Part shown: one piece after another, positions 1-14,129 of the stretch | Layout: each line of letters opens with the position of its first letter | Numbering within the stretch: position 1 is the stretch's first letter | Notes under the pieces: model-generated | Seen by the model: only the letters and a program-made list of their open reading frames with translations | Database searches by the model: none | What the model was told of the DNA's origin: nothing | Program-made: the position numbers and the translations under genes | Origin: Anarhynchus alexandrinus | Taxonomy: Eukaryota; Chordata; Aves; Charadriiformes; Charadriidae | DNA length: 64,000 nt | Assembly (NCBI GenBank): GCA_008711295.1 | Contig: VUYV01000100.1 | Span: 431,106 to 495,105 of the forward strand | Direction: 5' to 3'

Positions 1-1061
1 TACTTTTAACCTAATCAAAATGTTTTTCATGTCAAGTGACAAAATTAGTCAAGTAACTGTTAAGCTCTTGATATCTACCATGTTTTGGAGACACCACATA
101 GCATCTCCAGATACAATAGGCTGGCTGCAACTTTGCAGCCATGGAAAGGTAAATCAGTAAAACTGGATGCAGGTTATACATCTCATTTATTTTTCATTGT
201 TGATGCTGTGTTTTTTGGGTTTTTCTTTGTGTGACTCTATTTGCCTCTGAAGCAGTAAAATGAGAATTGTCAACTTAATGGCCAGTAACTGATTTGCTTA
301 AGATTTCTCAGTCTTGGACATGATACTGGTTTTCTAATGCTGTAGAGAAATTTTTCAATGCAGATAAATTGATGTCCTTCAGGAAGAGCTTAGTGGTCTT
401 TAACAGTGAGCTATTACCAATGCTTGCTAATCATAAGTGCATTTTAAGGTTTAGAGAACCTCATTTTTATTTTGTAAAGCTTATGCTTTTTACTGGCATC
501 CCTGTTTATTTTTGATTTAAAGAAAATAAGTGCTTACTGCTTCGCTGTCTACCATCTCTTGTGCTGTAGAAAGGTTAGGAGTATTAATGCCTTCTTCCCT
601 CTGCCTCTCAGTCTGGCTCGATGAATCTGCTGTGCCTCAAGTGCATTGGAGACCTTCCCTATTGGCTTAGAAAAAAGAGGGACTTGGTATCTTTGTTATG
701 CAAATCATGGGGAGAAACGATTGTTTTGTGTTGCCAAAACCCAGGGCACTACAGTGATTTGCATTTTTTCATTCAAGTGTGTTTTGATGACTCCGGTCCC
801 CAAATCCCTCTCCTCAAAAATGTGAAGTCAACATAAATAATATTGAGATTAGGAAAACCCCTTAATGCTGGAGACTCAGCAGGCCAGACTCTGCACGGAT
901 ATCAGTGTTATCTGTCAGTAGCTGTACAGACTTTCTTTGACTGTGGTTTAGTTCATGCCGGTCTTTTCTTTGCAAAACGCCTTCACGTTACGAAAGTCCT
1001 AAGACTTGCAGCTCTGCCCCAGAAAAAAACTCCACCATTGGGCTGACAGCATTCTCTCAGC

Positions 1062-1103
1062 TTGGGCTCCAGGCTCTTCGTGTTGGGCTCCAGGCCCTTC
1101 ATA
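1062..1103. repeat. Tandem duplication, 21 bp x 2
   Basis: Units 1062-1082 and 1083-1103 share TTGGGCTCCAGGC and differ at 3 of 21 positions. It is a short local duplication in unique sequence. Confidence 0.85.
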
Positions 1104-4100
1104 GACATCGTTTTCTGGATCCAGCTATGACTGTGGAAGAAGTTACTGACCTCAGCTATGCTCCATTGTTCCTAGTATTTCTGCTGGTGTTTCTAAGGTC
1201 AAGTAACAAGTTTTGTAAAGAACACACTCTAGGGCTTTCTTAACCTTAGTGGAAAAAGAGCCCAATGTAGGGCGGGGACAGGATGCAGCACTGGTACACA
1301 GAATTGATTCCCCACAGCCACATCAGGTGGAATCTGAGATTCCTTCTCCCCAAATGCTCTCAGCCTAAGGAGACAGGATCCATTTTGGAGCTTAACCTCA
1401 CTCTATCAACTTCCTCTAGAGTAGGTGCTGAAAGTGCTCTCTAGTTTGCTAATTCAGGTAAGATCATGCAGATCAACTCAAATCATGGCTCAAGATAACA
1501 TAAGTGATTTTTTCTGAACAAATTAGGAGGTGTTGAAGGGCTCAGCTGGCAGATCTGTAGATGTTTGGGCCTCCAGTAAAGTGTGGAGTAGAACATGGTA
1601 ACCATTGCCTTCTACAGTGGCATAGCTGGATCTAGTAGAAAGCCTCTGTGACCTTCAGTTCCTTCTTTTCCAGAGAAGAAATTTATTTTCTTCCTAGTTG
1701 TGTGGCTTGGAAGCAAACAGCATTGTTCTAGACTTCAGTCAATGCTTAATTTACAGCAATCAGGCAGTAACTTTAAGTTCCTGAACAATGCTGGGCAAAG
1801 ACCCTCTTTGTTGTGTTCCTTTCAGCTGGAGTGGGGCAAACACATTGGAGTGTTTGTGAGGGCATTTTGATTCAGACTTCTCAGTAATCCTGAGGCTTAA
1901 CAGAGAGATCCTGCTTATTAATTCTGCTTTGAAGCACAAACAGGTAGGCTGCAATGTCAGATCTCATTTTACCCTCCAGAGTTTGTCACTGAACAACTCA
2001 GCATCCCTGAATTATTCACAACACAGAGTACCAGCAAGTGTCAAGATCGGTAATCATCAGCCAAGCAAGAAAGAAATCTGGGCTGCTGGTGGTGGTTTTG
2101 CACTGTCAGGAGAGCCTGAGTTTGAGAAATTAGACATTCTTGCTATTTAATGTTCAGAAAAAGTCAACAAAAACATGAACCACAGAGTTGGCTATCTAGG
2201 TGCTCTCAGATTCCCCATTTATCCTTTTTTTTTCTTTAAAAAAAAAGAGTGTTTTCTTAGCTTTGCTAAGTTTTTACTTCAATTGTACCATTGTAAATGC
2301 AAAATAATTTCACTGATGGTATTAGAGTCCTTCAACAAAAGTTAAGTTCTAGTCCCAGAATCCTTCTGTACTGTGGATAATTCTTGCAAAACCTAAAGGT
2401 AGTGCTAAGGACCACAGCCTTCAGTAGTCTTCATGATTCAGTGCACTGCTGTTACAGCAGGCCCCTATAAGACAGTCTAAGTTAATTCAGCTGTAGATTT
2501 TATTTCTGTGGTAGAGTCTGTCGTAGCTTGTCAGGAAACTATAAAATGACGGGTAATTTAGATGAGTGACATTCTTGAAAAAGCATTTGCCCTTTGATTG
2601 AAGAAAAACGACTTGTTAAAAATAGTTTGAAATCAGGATATATTAATTAAACTGGGAAAGTGGAGAAGAGAAATCCTACCAAAATGAATTCTGATTCTGC
2701 ACAGCGGCCTGCCTTTCTTTGTCTGTGAACAATGTTTCCACTAAGCAGAGAAAGTGAATCAATATTTGTAAATGCTATGTCCCTTAGATGAGCCCTGAGA
2801 AGGCCAAATAGCTTCTTCCCTGGGACCAGGAATTCTCACCAATAATCAGAGTACATAAGAGCTGTGTTTAGGAGGTGAGGTTGGTAGTACAGGGTGATCT
2901 CATTTGTTTGTCGTGATACAGAAGGTTGGGTTTATTTCATTCCCAAATGATTCCTATTTCCTTAGGCTGATAATGTGATACCTGCTGTCCAAATAAATTT
3001 TGTCTGATGTGGCTGTGGGGATTCAGTTGTGTGCACTGTCTCTGCAAAGAGCATGTGAGCTTTGCGTGTGCCCTTTTTCCAGTAGAGTAAGGAAACCACA
3101 GAAGGTGTTCTTTACTATGGTGGTTGACTTTAGAAAGACCAGGGCTGTCAGCGTCTCTTCTTTCTTGGTTTCGGTACCAGTCTGTCTGGAATACAGAGAG
3201 GAACGAATGGGAGGGAAGAATGAGAAGTCTTCTTTCAAAAATAACAAAGTCCAAACCAACCAGAGAAACCCTTCATAAGTCATATTTCTCCTACAAGGAC
3301 AGGAAGAAGAGAGAAATCAATAGCTGTAATTTTAAAAAATTGGAGTGATTCTTTGACTTTGGCAGGGTCATAAAAGTAGACAGATAGCAATGGAGTAAAA
3401 TAGATTGGGAGCTTTCATATCCCTTCAACATGCTGGTGAGGGGAACTGAATATTACACTCAAGAGCTCTCTCCTACTGCTTGTTAGCCAGTTGTTACTTC
3501 CCCCCTGCCACCTCACTACCTCACTTTTCTTTAATGTTTATACAAGAATTTAAATATATATAATAATAAGGAAAATTTCTTTTCTCAACTAATCAAGCTT
3601 TGCTGTTTGTAACCTGTGGTGTTATATTCCTTCTGACACTTTTCGGTCATTCGTGCACAGCTTGTGAAAGAACAAACTGTCCAATAGAGACTTGAATTGT
3701 TCTCCCCTCAACCCCAGGTCAGCGCTCCTCTTTTTCCTTCTCCTCCCCTGCACTCCTTTACAGCCCTTCAAGGTTTTTTTTGTCCATCAGGGAGGACTGA
3801 AATGTTAGAAGCCCATATTTTCCCATTTCAGGGAAGCATTTTTGTGCATGGCTAGAAAAGGAAAGCTTCAACAAAAGCTAAGTATTTTTGATGATACCAG
3901 TACACATCACGTCTTCAGCCCCTCTCATCAGAGCATGCCTGCACAGTGAATATGGTGTCTAGAAAAGTAGGAGGTAGTTTAGAAAAAGGAAGGCTGGCTG
4001 GAATTGGCGGGAAAGGAACAAAGCAGGTAAGAACTGAGGCGAAAAAATGTCAGAAGCAGCTAATGAGGAAGCTGCTTTGAATGAAGAGAACAGAATTCAA

Positions 4101-4501
4101 GTTACATAGCGTGGCAGTGATGAGGAGCTCTATAGTTTATGACTCACTGTGCCTGAACTCAAAGGAGTTGTTCTATTTTATGAGTTAATGAGTAAGGAAG
4201 TCTGTAACTTACTGGGCGGCTGAAAATATAGTAGTTATTGCTACTGATAATGAAATAAACTTTTATTAGGACTTTAAATTTCACTTTTCTCTTTTATTGG
4301 AGCTTTTTTATGCTACACGAACAAATGCTGAGAGTATGTGGAAATGGCCTGCAGAAGGTGCCTCAGGTGTTAAGGTGGTATGGATGGTGATACAAGGGTA
4401 GAGGAGGAGCACTTGGTGTAAGGAACACCAAGTTAGGAAAAAGAGTGGCCGTGCTGCATTGAGTCTAACAGGTTAGAGTCACGACTGTGACAGTCCCAGT
4501 A

Positions 4502-4530
4502 GGAGTGTGTGTGTCTCTGTGTGTGAGAGG
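4502..4530. repeat. Interrupted TG microsatellite
   Basis: Two (TG)4-5 runs split by TCTC, followed by GAGAGG. Confidence 0.75.
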
Positions 4531-4728
4531 GGTGATGCAAACAACCCATAGCCATGTAATGGAGCAGGAGAGGGGAAGAGATACTCTTTGGAGCTTGTGG
4601 GTTAGCAAAAGTGCCTGAGGACAGCTGCCATCAGGATGCAGGTCCATCATCTAGATCATTCTAGCTTGCACTAAGCACTGGGTATTTATACTTTCTTTCC
4701 CTTTTTGATTCTGTGCTTCTCAGAGGTT

Positions 4729-4763
4729 AAAAAAAAAAAAGCAAAAAGAAAAAAAAAGAAGAC
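4729..4763. repeat. A-rich tract
   Basis: A12, A5 and A9 runs separated by single G or GC. It may be a decayed poly(A), but no retroposed body is recognised beside it. Confidence 0.8.
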
Positions 4764-6582
4764 AGATTTTCCCCAAATCACTTTTTTTCTCCCTAATGAT
4801 CTCGGCAAGATACAGACTGGGTTTTGTCACCCGTAATCAGGCTAGCGATCACTTTGCAAATTATTTCTCTGACTTTGATTGGAAGTAATCACAAAGTAAA
4901 ATGCCTCACTATGCAAGTAGAGGGTACAGGAATCAACTCTTCAGGATGTTGTCAGAAAATAGAGTTAGAACAAGATTAGAAAACAAAACAACTGGTGCGC
5001 ACGCATTTTAAAGCATAATGTTCTTTAGGGGGGAAAAAGAATTGTCATGCTTCTTATCTGCCAATTCTTTTCTTCTTGCCAATAAGTGCAGTAAAATGTA
5101 TTAAAGTCCAGGTTTGTTCATTTTTATTTTCATTTTTATTTCAGTGCTTACCTTTTCTCAAACTGTCTCCAGCATTAGAATAGCCACCCAGTGGCACAAG
5201 GAAATATGAGTTTGTGTTTGATCATCTGTTTTTGAATGTAGCTTGCCATAAAGGAAGTGCACCCTTCCAAGAGTTTGATTTCTTCATTTCCTTAAGAAGG
5301 ACTAATATATTTTCTAGAGATTTTTCTATTTGGAACAGAAAGACATCCCTCATTCAAAAAACAAAAGCTTTAATAGAAGACTAGAGATTCTCTAAGTCTG
5401 CTTGAGGAGCAAGAATGGGACAAAGGAATGGGTAGTAAGGAGGAGGGGAGGCAAAATATTCTTATCCCCCAGTAAATTAATGGCTTTTCTGCTGTGACAG
5501 TTTGTAACAGTGAAAGTGTCTAATGCGTCATCCTTGCCATAAGCAGAAGTGAAGACTAAATTCAATGCAAGCGTCGACAGGAAAAACACAAGGTGCTCTA
5601 TGCTTTGTAAGTGGCTCTTAAGTTTAGCGATGGGATACAACTCTGCTCAGAGTAATGGGAAGTTAAGGGCTTCTTGTCTTGAGGCTGTTAATGAAGGATG
5701 TCATCTGCTATCTATAACGGCTATAATACTCCACACAAAGTATTAAAGCAATGAGCTACGATGCTAAGAAGTTTTCTGCTGTTAGAAATCATTGCCACTA
5801 GAATCCAGGCACTCATGGCTCCTGCAGGCTCTGCCAGTATTTAAGGTCAGTACTCCTGAGCTGCGTGCATTATGGCTGCAATATTTGGTGCATTACCTGT
5901 TGGTTTCTGGTGCGTGCGTGAAGGTATCATACCTACAGGAGCGTTTTGGAGAAGACAGAAGAGGTTTGGACTGAGTTCAGATAAAGACTAAAACTAAACA
6001 AAATATGTTGGTTTGAATTTGAGGAAATATAATGGACTTAGCGAAGTCTAAAAATAAAAGAAATGGAGAATGTGGGGCCCACTTGCACGAATTCCTTGGA
6101 ACTTGTAGTTTCTCAGGATCTGTTCTGGACTGTGCAGAGAGGTCAGGGTCTACATGTGATTGCTTAGAAAAATGTAGATGGTAATGCATATCTTAAACAG
6201 AGCTGGGAGATTAAAAATATTCAAGACAACAGTATGTCTGACATACTGTAATATGGGTGAACTAATTTGTTATGCTGCTCAGAAACTCTTTGTTCCAGAA
6301 TCAAAATAACAGATCAAAGAAGTTAGTTGTTTACTAACGGTCTTAGAAGGGCTTTATTCTTTAACAGAATGGGAACTGTTGGCTGTGGGTGAGCTGGAGA
6401 ATATATTCACATGTACTCCCGGGGTGCTACATTTTTTCTTTAACGAGTGATCATAAACGCCTCTTTCATATGTCATGTCTAAAAATCTGCTCTTACCACG
6501 AAATATCTAGTGTGTGGCTTGGCGATTTCAGCCATATTCTGTTGGTTTTAAAAACACAGTCGCTTCTCTGTCTGTCACAAGA

Positions 6583-6603
6583 AAATTGTGGTGGTGGTGG
6601 TAG
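6583..6603. repeat. (GTG)n trinucleotide tract
   Basis: About five GTG/GGT units, the last one altered (GTA). Confidence 0.75.
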
Positions 6604-8482
6604 TGATGCCTGTCAGGAATAGCAGTCTGCACTAAGTTATCCTCTTTATGGGCTATAATGCTGTCCAGAGTCCCTCTGATAATATATGCTGTAGCCCTCT
6701 GGGGTATATATGGCTCTGATTTGACTGGGTGAGAGGTTTGGACAGATGCAGCTGTACCATGCAATGAAGGAGTAGTTTACGGCACTGGCTCTCCTTATCC
6801 GATACATCTGTGGATCTCCCAATATAATTCAGTTTCCCCCTCTGCTGCATGCATCAGAGCCCCCAAAGGCTTTTAGTGGGATACTATTGTTAAAACACAT
6901 CTGAAATATATTCGGTGAATTAGAGAGCAAGTCATCTCCCCTGATTATAGAAGAAGTTGAAACAATTAGCTTCGATATAGATGTTTGCAGTGTGAAGTCT
7001 ATAAAGACTGGATAAATGTGTATTACCCTAACTGTAGGAGACCATCCATCTATTCATGCCTTATTTTGGCTTTTACACCACACTCGACACCAAAGCCAAC
7101 AGGCTGCAGCTTAAAACCCGCAAGGTTTAGGTGAGCAGATAGCATTTACCTGACTATACACCACTAGGCATATGGGTTGCATTTCATCAGCCTGGTTGGT
7201 CAATCATAGACTGGACAGCAAAGCTGGAAGAAAGCTCCAGACAACATGTGGTGAATCCCCCTGCCCCTGTGGAGAGCTGACACTATCATGGTTACAGCGG
7301 GCGGGTTTTTGTCACCGTTAGCGCATAGGCTGGATGACAGTTCTGCTGGAAGTTCCCTAGATACAGTGTCACCTGATAAAGCAGACTTCACAGTCTCTAA
7401 ATTACAAAGCAGTTGCACATAAATGAAATAATAAATACTAAATTCATATGAAGTATGAATATTTAACCAGTAATGAAGAAAATACTTCTAGTTCCATGCT
7501 ATTCATGTAGATTTTAAATTTTGTAAGCAGGAGGGTAGAGAAGCAACTTCAGGAGCAGGAATACTTACTAAACAGTTTTTCAAAGAAAAAGGGTCTCTGT
7601 GATCTTACAGTGAGGCAATGAGCTCAATAATTTTACTATCATCTATCCTGTTTGGAAAAGGGATGCTCTGAGGTGTGTGATCACAGGATCTTCTGTCTTT
7701 TTCCTTCACTTGTACATGCAGGGAAAATTGACTTTTGTATCTGTGAATCTCTCTCAAGAATTGTGAAAAGTAGAAGGCATCCAAAACCCACAACAGGCAG
7801 AAAAATATGACTGAAAAAAAATTTGTTTTCCTCCAGTTCTGAATCCTGGTTTAGACCTTCTGCAGTTGGCAGCACAACTAGAAGGTGAATTAATTATATG
7901 TAGCATTATAACAATAAATTAATGAGTTCGAATAGTAGAATTGGGTGTATGGGAGCATTTTGATTTGTGGTGCCTGACACCAGAAATTGATTTTGTCAGA
8001 TGCAGGTTTCCACTCTGCCTAATATACATCTTTCCCATTTCCCATGTTCTTGAGACATGGCTGAAATAAGATTCAATTCTTCCTGTTCTTGTACTGGCAG
8101 TGGTATTCTTCTCCTGCATTACATACAGCAGTGCAGGAGGGTAGAGTGAAAAACCAAGGAAGGTTCCCATCGTTCCAGCTGGATCCGGCTTTGTGATGGG
8201 TTGTACTGCTTTTCAGTGCTTCAGTTTCTCCAGCTACGAAATTGCTCTAACTGTGTTTAGCAACCTGACATGACGGTATAAGCTTGGCTCATAAAAGTAG
8301 TACATGAAGGTTAAATGTAGCTCATTAGTAGAACTTGTGCTGTTCTGTAGCAGGGAAATTGTGAAGAGCGAGTGAGGTAGAATGGGATGGTCATGTTAAT
8401 GGGAGAGCTTCTCAAGGTTGCTTTACAGTTGTTTGCATTACTGTGTGATACCTACAAGAAGTCTATCAGTTTGGAACTTGAA

Positions 8483-8496
8483 TTTTTTTTTTTTTT
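8483..8496. repeat. Poly(T) run, T14
   Basis: A homopolymer with no clear retroposed body next to it. Confidence 0.8.
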
Positions 8497-8844
8497 AAGG
8501 AGGAAAAAGCAGAAAAGCCCCAACCAGCTGCTGAGTTCATCATGTGGCACCCTGTTGTAGGGCCATATCTGTGGGCAGGTCGCGTGAGCAGCCCTGGGCA
8601 GGCAGGCCCAGAGCAGCGCTGGGGAGAAACGTGGGTCAGGGCAGTCCTAGTGCTTGCCCGAGTGGAGACTTGGAATTTATTTCTATCCATGGTTTCCTAT
8701 TGCAGTTTAATAGAAGCACCTTTCAGGGACTTTGGATTTGGGTAATTTTCCAAGTGACATCTCAGAGGACAATGACAGTAAAAATTACTGAAGAGAAGCA
8801 ATAACATAATCTGACACATAGACCCTCCATGGAAATGCTGCTGC

Positions 8845-8860
8845 TTTTTTTTTTTTTTTT
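8845..8860. repeat. Poly(T) run, T16
   Basis: A homopolymer. No AATAAA complement is seen on its downstream side, so retroposition is not supported. Confidence 0.8.
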
Positions 8861-11800
8861 GAAGAGCTGAACACATTAAGAGTATTGAGAGTAAAATATT
8901 GCAAGAGTGAGAGTGCAAAACAGAGAGAGTACACGGGAACATTTATTTTAAGCACAATTGTCCAGGCAAAAACGCTTTGGGTATAGGAGATTGGACTCAA
9001 GTGGCTATATGTGGCATTATTTTTAATTGCTTGTGTAAGAAGCATTTGTTAACCTGCTGGCAAACATTTGAAAAGCTCAAGCAGTCTAGGGGGAGAAGAG
9101 ATTTCTGTGTGTGGCTATTTTTATTTATCTTGCATAATGCACAAACCCATTTGTTCCCTGAATAGAGGTTTGTAATTAAAACAAGTTAGAAAGTGGCTGG
9201 GAGACTTTTATGAGGAAAAAAGTATGTATGGATGGGTTGGTTTTCTGAACATGAGGTCTTTTTGTAGTTTCTTTATAATACCTGATTTTCTCTTTAGGGT
9301 TTACAGTGCAGTGTACACAATTGTTTATGAGATGCTGGAGTATGATAAATAGAGCATTCCAACATTAAAAAAACATGAAAAACCACCCAAAGAAACCTTA
9401 GGATTTATATTACATGCCTGCAATGTATTAACCCCGACCTTGACTATGAAACTCAGACTAATCAGAAATATAAAAGAAGTTATGCTGGTAATATATAGGT
9501 AAAATAGCATAAGCATGTTTAATCTGATGGCCAAAGATGACAAATCTTGTTCTGCCTTTTTCAAAGTTATCCTCTATGCAATCATTCTAAATGTTCCATT
9601 TGTTTTTCATAAGCCCTGCGCTAGGAAACAGATGCATAGAATAGAAACGTATCACCAGGGTCAGTGAATCCAGTCCTACACGACTCTGTAATAGACAGTC
9701 TATAATGGTCTAGGGAGAAACCACGCCTTGAGCTCATACGCTTCATAGAAGCCTACATAAACTGTCCATCCAGAGAGGACCAAAAGCGGTAACCCTAATG
9801 TGCTCCCCATACCTGAGTGTTCTGCAGGGTCAGAGAAATATGAACAATACCACCCATGGTTACAGTTCCTTCCTCATAATTTAAAAGAAGGCTGACTGCT
9901 TGATTTTTTTTACAAGAACTATTAAAAATGTTCAAATTTCTTCCTGAGTACCCTTTAAAATCTTTAAAAATGTTTTTAACGAGGCCTTTTTGCTCCCATG
10001 ACGATGTTCTTGGAATGAGTTGTCTGCAACACGCTCCCTACACCCTTCCTCCATCTTTAGGGGTTGGAACACCTTTCACCTAGCCTTTTTCCACACTTCT
10101 TAGATCTAGCTTGTCCAGTCGCATCCACTTAGTGTGAGTTTTACAGTTCATTCACTCTGCACGTTCCCGTCTGTTGCATCTGTATCTCAAATACTTGCTG
10201 CACAGCTCTCATGGCCTCTCTTCTTCCTCATCTTTAACTCTGTATAACACATGGTTGGCTCTGGGCTCTGCTGGCTGGATACATCTGGCACCGTGGTCAT
10301 GGTAAAGGAAGAGAGCTGTGATGCTTCGTGCCAGCAGCTATGGGAGAACAGTCTCTCCTTGCGATCCCTCGGGGAAACACGCTCTCTTCTGCTACACAGT
10401 GCTTTGTCCTCCCCACCACAGCATGACTCCATACACAGATTTATTGCAGGTGCATCACGCAGGGTGTGGAGGAGCATGCCAGGAGCAAAGTAGGTCTAAA
10501 TGTCTACAGAGCCACATGAACCAGCACATTTGGGGTGGCTATGGTTTTGGATCCTTACCCTGCCACTGCTGAGGGAGGTATCTCGTATACCTGCAGAGGT
10601 GTGCAGACTGGAGAGCTGTGTCACAGGGCTGCCTTTTGCAAACAGTTGTTACTCTAATAACTGCTTTTTTTTCTTTTACTGTCATCTTGGGTTGATTCTT
10701 GTTTCTTGAGGGAGTACCTGGTGCTTGGAAACGAAGGTGATTTAGTTTTCTTTTATGTTGACTGTTTTTCAGTGAGCTTGTGAGCGTGTGTGAACGTGGT
10801 GCATGTATGTATTCATTCTGTACTTTACCAGAGGAGGTGGCATTGGAAGGGGACAGAAACATTTGTCTTCTTTTAGAAGAGAAAATGTGAGAGAGGTCAG
10901 CACTGGAAAAATACATTCCCTTCGTTGGACTTATTTCATGGTGTCCGCATGGTCATTCCTGGAGCCAGTATTAATTGGTGGATATTGTTCTGTGCATTTT
11001 AATGTCTGGGTGAATGTTTTGCTATGTGGAGCTTGTAGAAATCATAAAACCTAATGATGCTAAATAAAAAAAGCCCCAACTGCCAACAACCTCATTACAT
11101 ACCAAGCCAACTGAACGAACAAACATGTGCATGGAATAAACAGGCAGGATTAATGCCTAGAAATGCACTGGCATTCAGAACAAAGCAAAATACAATTCAA
11201 ACACAGAAGATTGTTGAAGCTCTTGGAACTTACTTTAAAAATACAAAGCCAAAGAAAATATATAGCTAAAAGGTAAAAAGCAGGCTAAACCCACCACATA
11301 TTTCTGAAGAAGAGCACTCCACTCCTACGCTAACGTTAAACACCAAGTGTGTTAATCTGAGAATCTGTATTTTCTTCGTATGCACGGAGCAGTGACACCT
11401 TGAACAGTGAGCCGAGACTCTCCTCTTTCATTTGTTGCAGTTAGCTTTCATTTTTATGTGTTCCTGCACTGTCACCATTATTTTTGGCTTTTTATGTATC
11501 AAGAATGGCTGGTAGTCAGAGAAGAATATTCCTACAAACTCTGTGGGATCCTGTGCCTTTTACAGACTGGAGGTACAGCAGATATACTCTGATCTTGGAA
11601 ACCTGTTCCAGGGGTAGGAGCAGGGATTGTGGTCCTGGAGGTCACTGGGAACTGGGAGCTGCTCTCTCTCATGTAAACAAAATGTGTGTGTCTCTAGCAC
11701 CTTCTTCTGTGGGTGGATGCTGGCTTCCATCAGGCTCCTGGTGTCAGCCCAGCATGGCACTGGGAGGACAGCTGAGTAGCCCGAGCCTTTTGCAAAGGCA

Positions 11801-12765
11801 GGAGACAGCAAACTGGGTGATCGTCAAATTTTGCCTCTCCAAGAGGCAGGAACATATAATCTTGACACCCACAGGATCTTTGCGAGACTATAAAATCACC
11901 GGCTTGTAGCATGTATGCAAGGCAATGTTTACTGCTGAAGCTCTGCACCTATTCCGAGTGTGTTACTGCATTAATTTCTTGGAATTTATGCTTTTCCATT
12001 GCAACCTATTCCATCATATGCAAAGAGGCCTCTGCACTTCCACTGACTGATCAGAAGAGAGCTGAGTAGCATCAGAGTTTTTAAGATGAGTAACAACATG
12101 AGAAGAACTTAAAGCCAAAATCATGACTGGTGTTGAATGAGTGAAATACATGAGATGATAGATAGAATTAGTAATGAGGCAGCACAGGACCAGGCTGTTT
12201 GGGCTTCAGGATCATCTGCTGACTTCCTTTTGGGAACTAGTCAGCTGCAGACGTGGAGCAGGGATAATGCATCTTGCTGTTTCAGAGAATGGAAACAAGG
12301 CTTGGGGTGTCCCTGTCCTTGTTCTCAGCTTTGATGTCCAGATCACAGGCATTAATGGGCTGCTACAGCCTGTAGGTAGATGCTGGCCTGAAGTCTTGGC
12401 CTTATTTGTGTCTCTTAACAACTGTTTCAGTGGATTATTAAGAAATAACATTGCTTTTATGTGATTAGTTATTTGGAGGCACTTCTATATGCAAATAAAA
12501 TCTACTATCTTGGCCAGTTCTCTGTGCTGTACTTCAACGGGTCTCGTTGAAGGATGTGGCTCTTTGCATTCTGAAATAGGGCCGGTCCTTAGCAATGTTG
12601 TCAATGTCTCTGGCCTCTGTGTTGTTGCTATGCTGAGTTATCATGGGAAGTCAACCTGAAGGACATATAGTAGCATGAATCTGAAATAAAGTCCAGTTTC
12701 TTTTCTAATTTTCTCCTCTCTAATAATTCCTTTTTTTTTTTTTTCCCCTCCCTCTTTTCCCTAAG

Positions 12766-12870
12766 TCTGCGAGCCGCAACTCTTGTCAGGAGAACTGGAG
12801 CAGAGACAGACTTCAGAGTGATCTGAGGGAGGACTGGAACTATTTTCATTACTGATTAGATATGGTTCAG
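12766..12870 (+). other. Candidate exon (noncoding or 5'-UTR, with ATG before the donor)
   Basis: The segment is bounded by a strong acceptor (T14 followed by a C/T tract ending 'ttttccctaag') and a consensus donor (CAG|GTAAGA). It is 105 bases long. Frame 1 is open for 29 codons, then stops (TGA at 12853). The other two frames also stop, so it is not an internal coding exon. An ATG at 12862 with G at -3 and G at +4 reads ATG GTT CAG and runs into the donor in phase 0, as in some genes whose coding starts at the end of a 5' exon. No CpG island lies upstream. A noncoding-RNA exon or a chance pairing of splice-like signals is equally possible. Confidence 0.2.
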
Positions 12871-14129
12871 GTAAGAAATGATTCTTCAGCGTGGTTTATT
12901 TGTGTCTGGAGGGAGGTTATCAGTGTCTACAAAGCAGTGCATTACAAAGACTGTGTGCCATCCCTGTTCAGCAGAGCTTGGATGGCTGACTACACAGTCT
13001 GGTTTTGGTTATGTAAAGGAATGGAAAACTTTTCTGTGGCTGTCAACTCACACACAGACTTTTCAACATTCTTCTGCTACAAAGAAAAAGAAAACAGCAA
13101 CATTTTGGGTTTGTGTGAGTTTTTTGTTTGCTTGTTGTTTTGTTGTGTTTGTTGCCTCATTTCAGGGCAGAATGTTTTAGCATCTCCTGTTACCTGAATA
13201 TACAGCATCACCTCTCATTGTGATGCCTAATCATAGTATAGCTGACCAGATATTCAGATTCAGTATTTTGGTCTCACTGGCACACCCTAATAAACGTGCA
13301 AGCTGAAGTGTTCCTAAGAGAGAGGTATTTCTCCAACACCTAAAGAACTGGTCATCTTATAGAGGGATTTATTTACTGCTACCTCTGCAACTTCTCATGT
13401 GAACTTGGATGATTTCTTCAGCCTTTTTGTCCTTCACTTTCCATTTGTAAAATTAGCATGGCTAATTTGTCTGCTAGGAGGTGGATGAGCAAATACCAGT
13501 GGTGCTGCTGGCAATCTTCTGGCATTAATTTAGCTCCAAAATATGACGCTAAACAGTTTTTTCTTACTTTTTTCCTACATTGTCTTTTTAAATTGTAAGA
13601 TCTTCCAGGATTCTCTCTTACCACACAAATACTTAATGTAGTGGATCTCCAGCTTGACTGAGATCCTTAGAGATTATTCTAATACGGATAACGACATATT
13701 AATATATTGCAAGGGAAGGAGAGAAAGATTCAAAAGTCTCTCCCTCCATGTTTGTTTATGATGTGGTCCATCTATTCAACTTCTCCATGCGCACCCCTGA
13801 AATCTGACATGCACACGCCTAAAATTCTGCTGTCACCGAGTCTGCTGCTTTCCCGTGCCATCAGTTGGAGTTTTGTCACTGACTCCTGGCACAGCTGAAA
13901 CAAGGTCTGTCTGGGCATGGGGAGAGGAGCGTGTGGCACCAGAGTCTCTGTCCTATGAGAGTTTGTTCCCGTAAGCCCCTGGGGGCAGCTCCTCTGTTTG
14001 GTGATCCTCTCTCATCCCTCCTTATCTTTTATTTCATCTCAGCCCCAGGGGAAATGTTCCTTCACAAGCCCTTTGCTCACAGAAGGCACCTCAGCTGCCA
14101 ACTCTTAACACACGAAGAGATTTGTTGAT

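Larger units (their letters stand above)
1..12765. other. Unique AT-rich noncoding sequence, no gene recognised
   Basis: Reading frames here are at most 125 codons, overlap on opposite strands and match no family I know. Contents are simple repeats (1062, 4502, 4729, 6583, 8483, 8845) and otherwise unique DNA. Isolated donor-like sites such as ATTCAG|GTAAGA at 1456 and AAGCAG|GTAAGA at 4026 lack a convincing exon body. Confidence 0.7.

Noticed and set aside
7152..7222. Minus-strand splice-like pair (acceptor 'ctttcttccag', donor TCAG|GTAAAT)
   Set aside because: All three frames stop and the donor is not a strong consensus.
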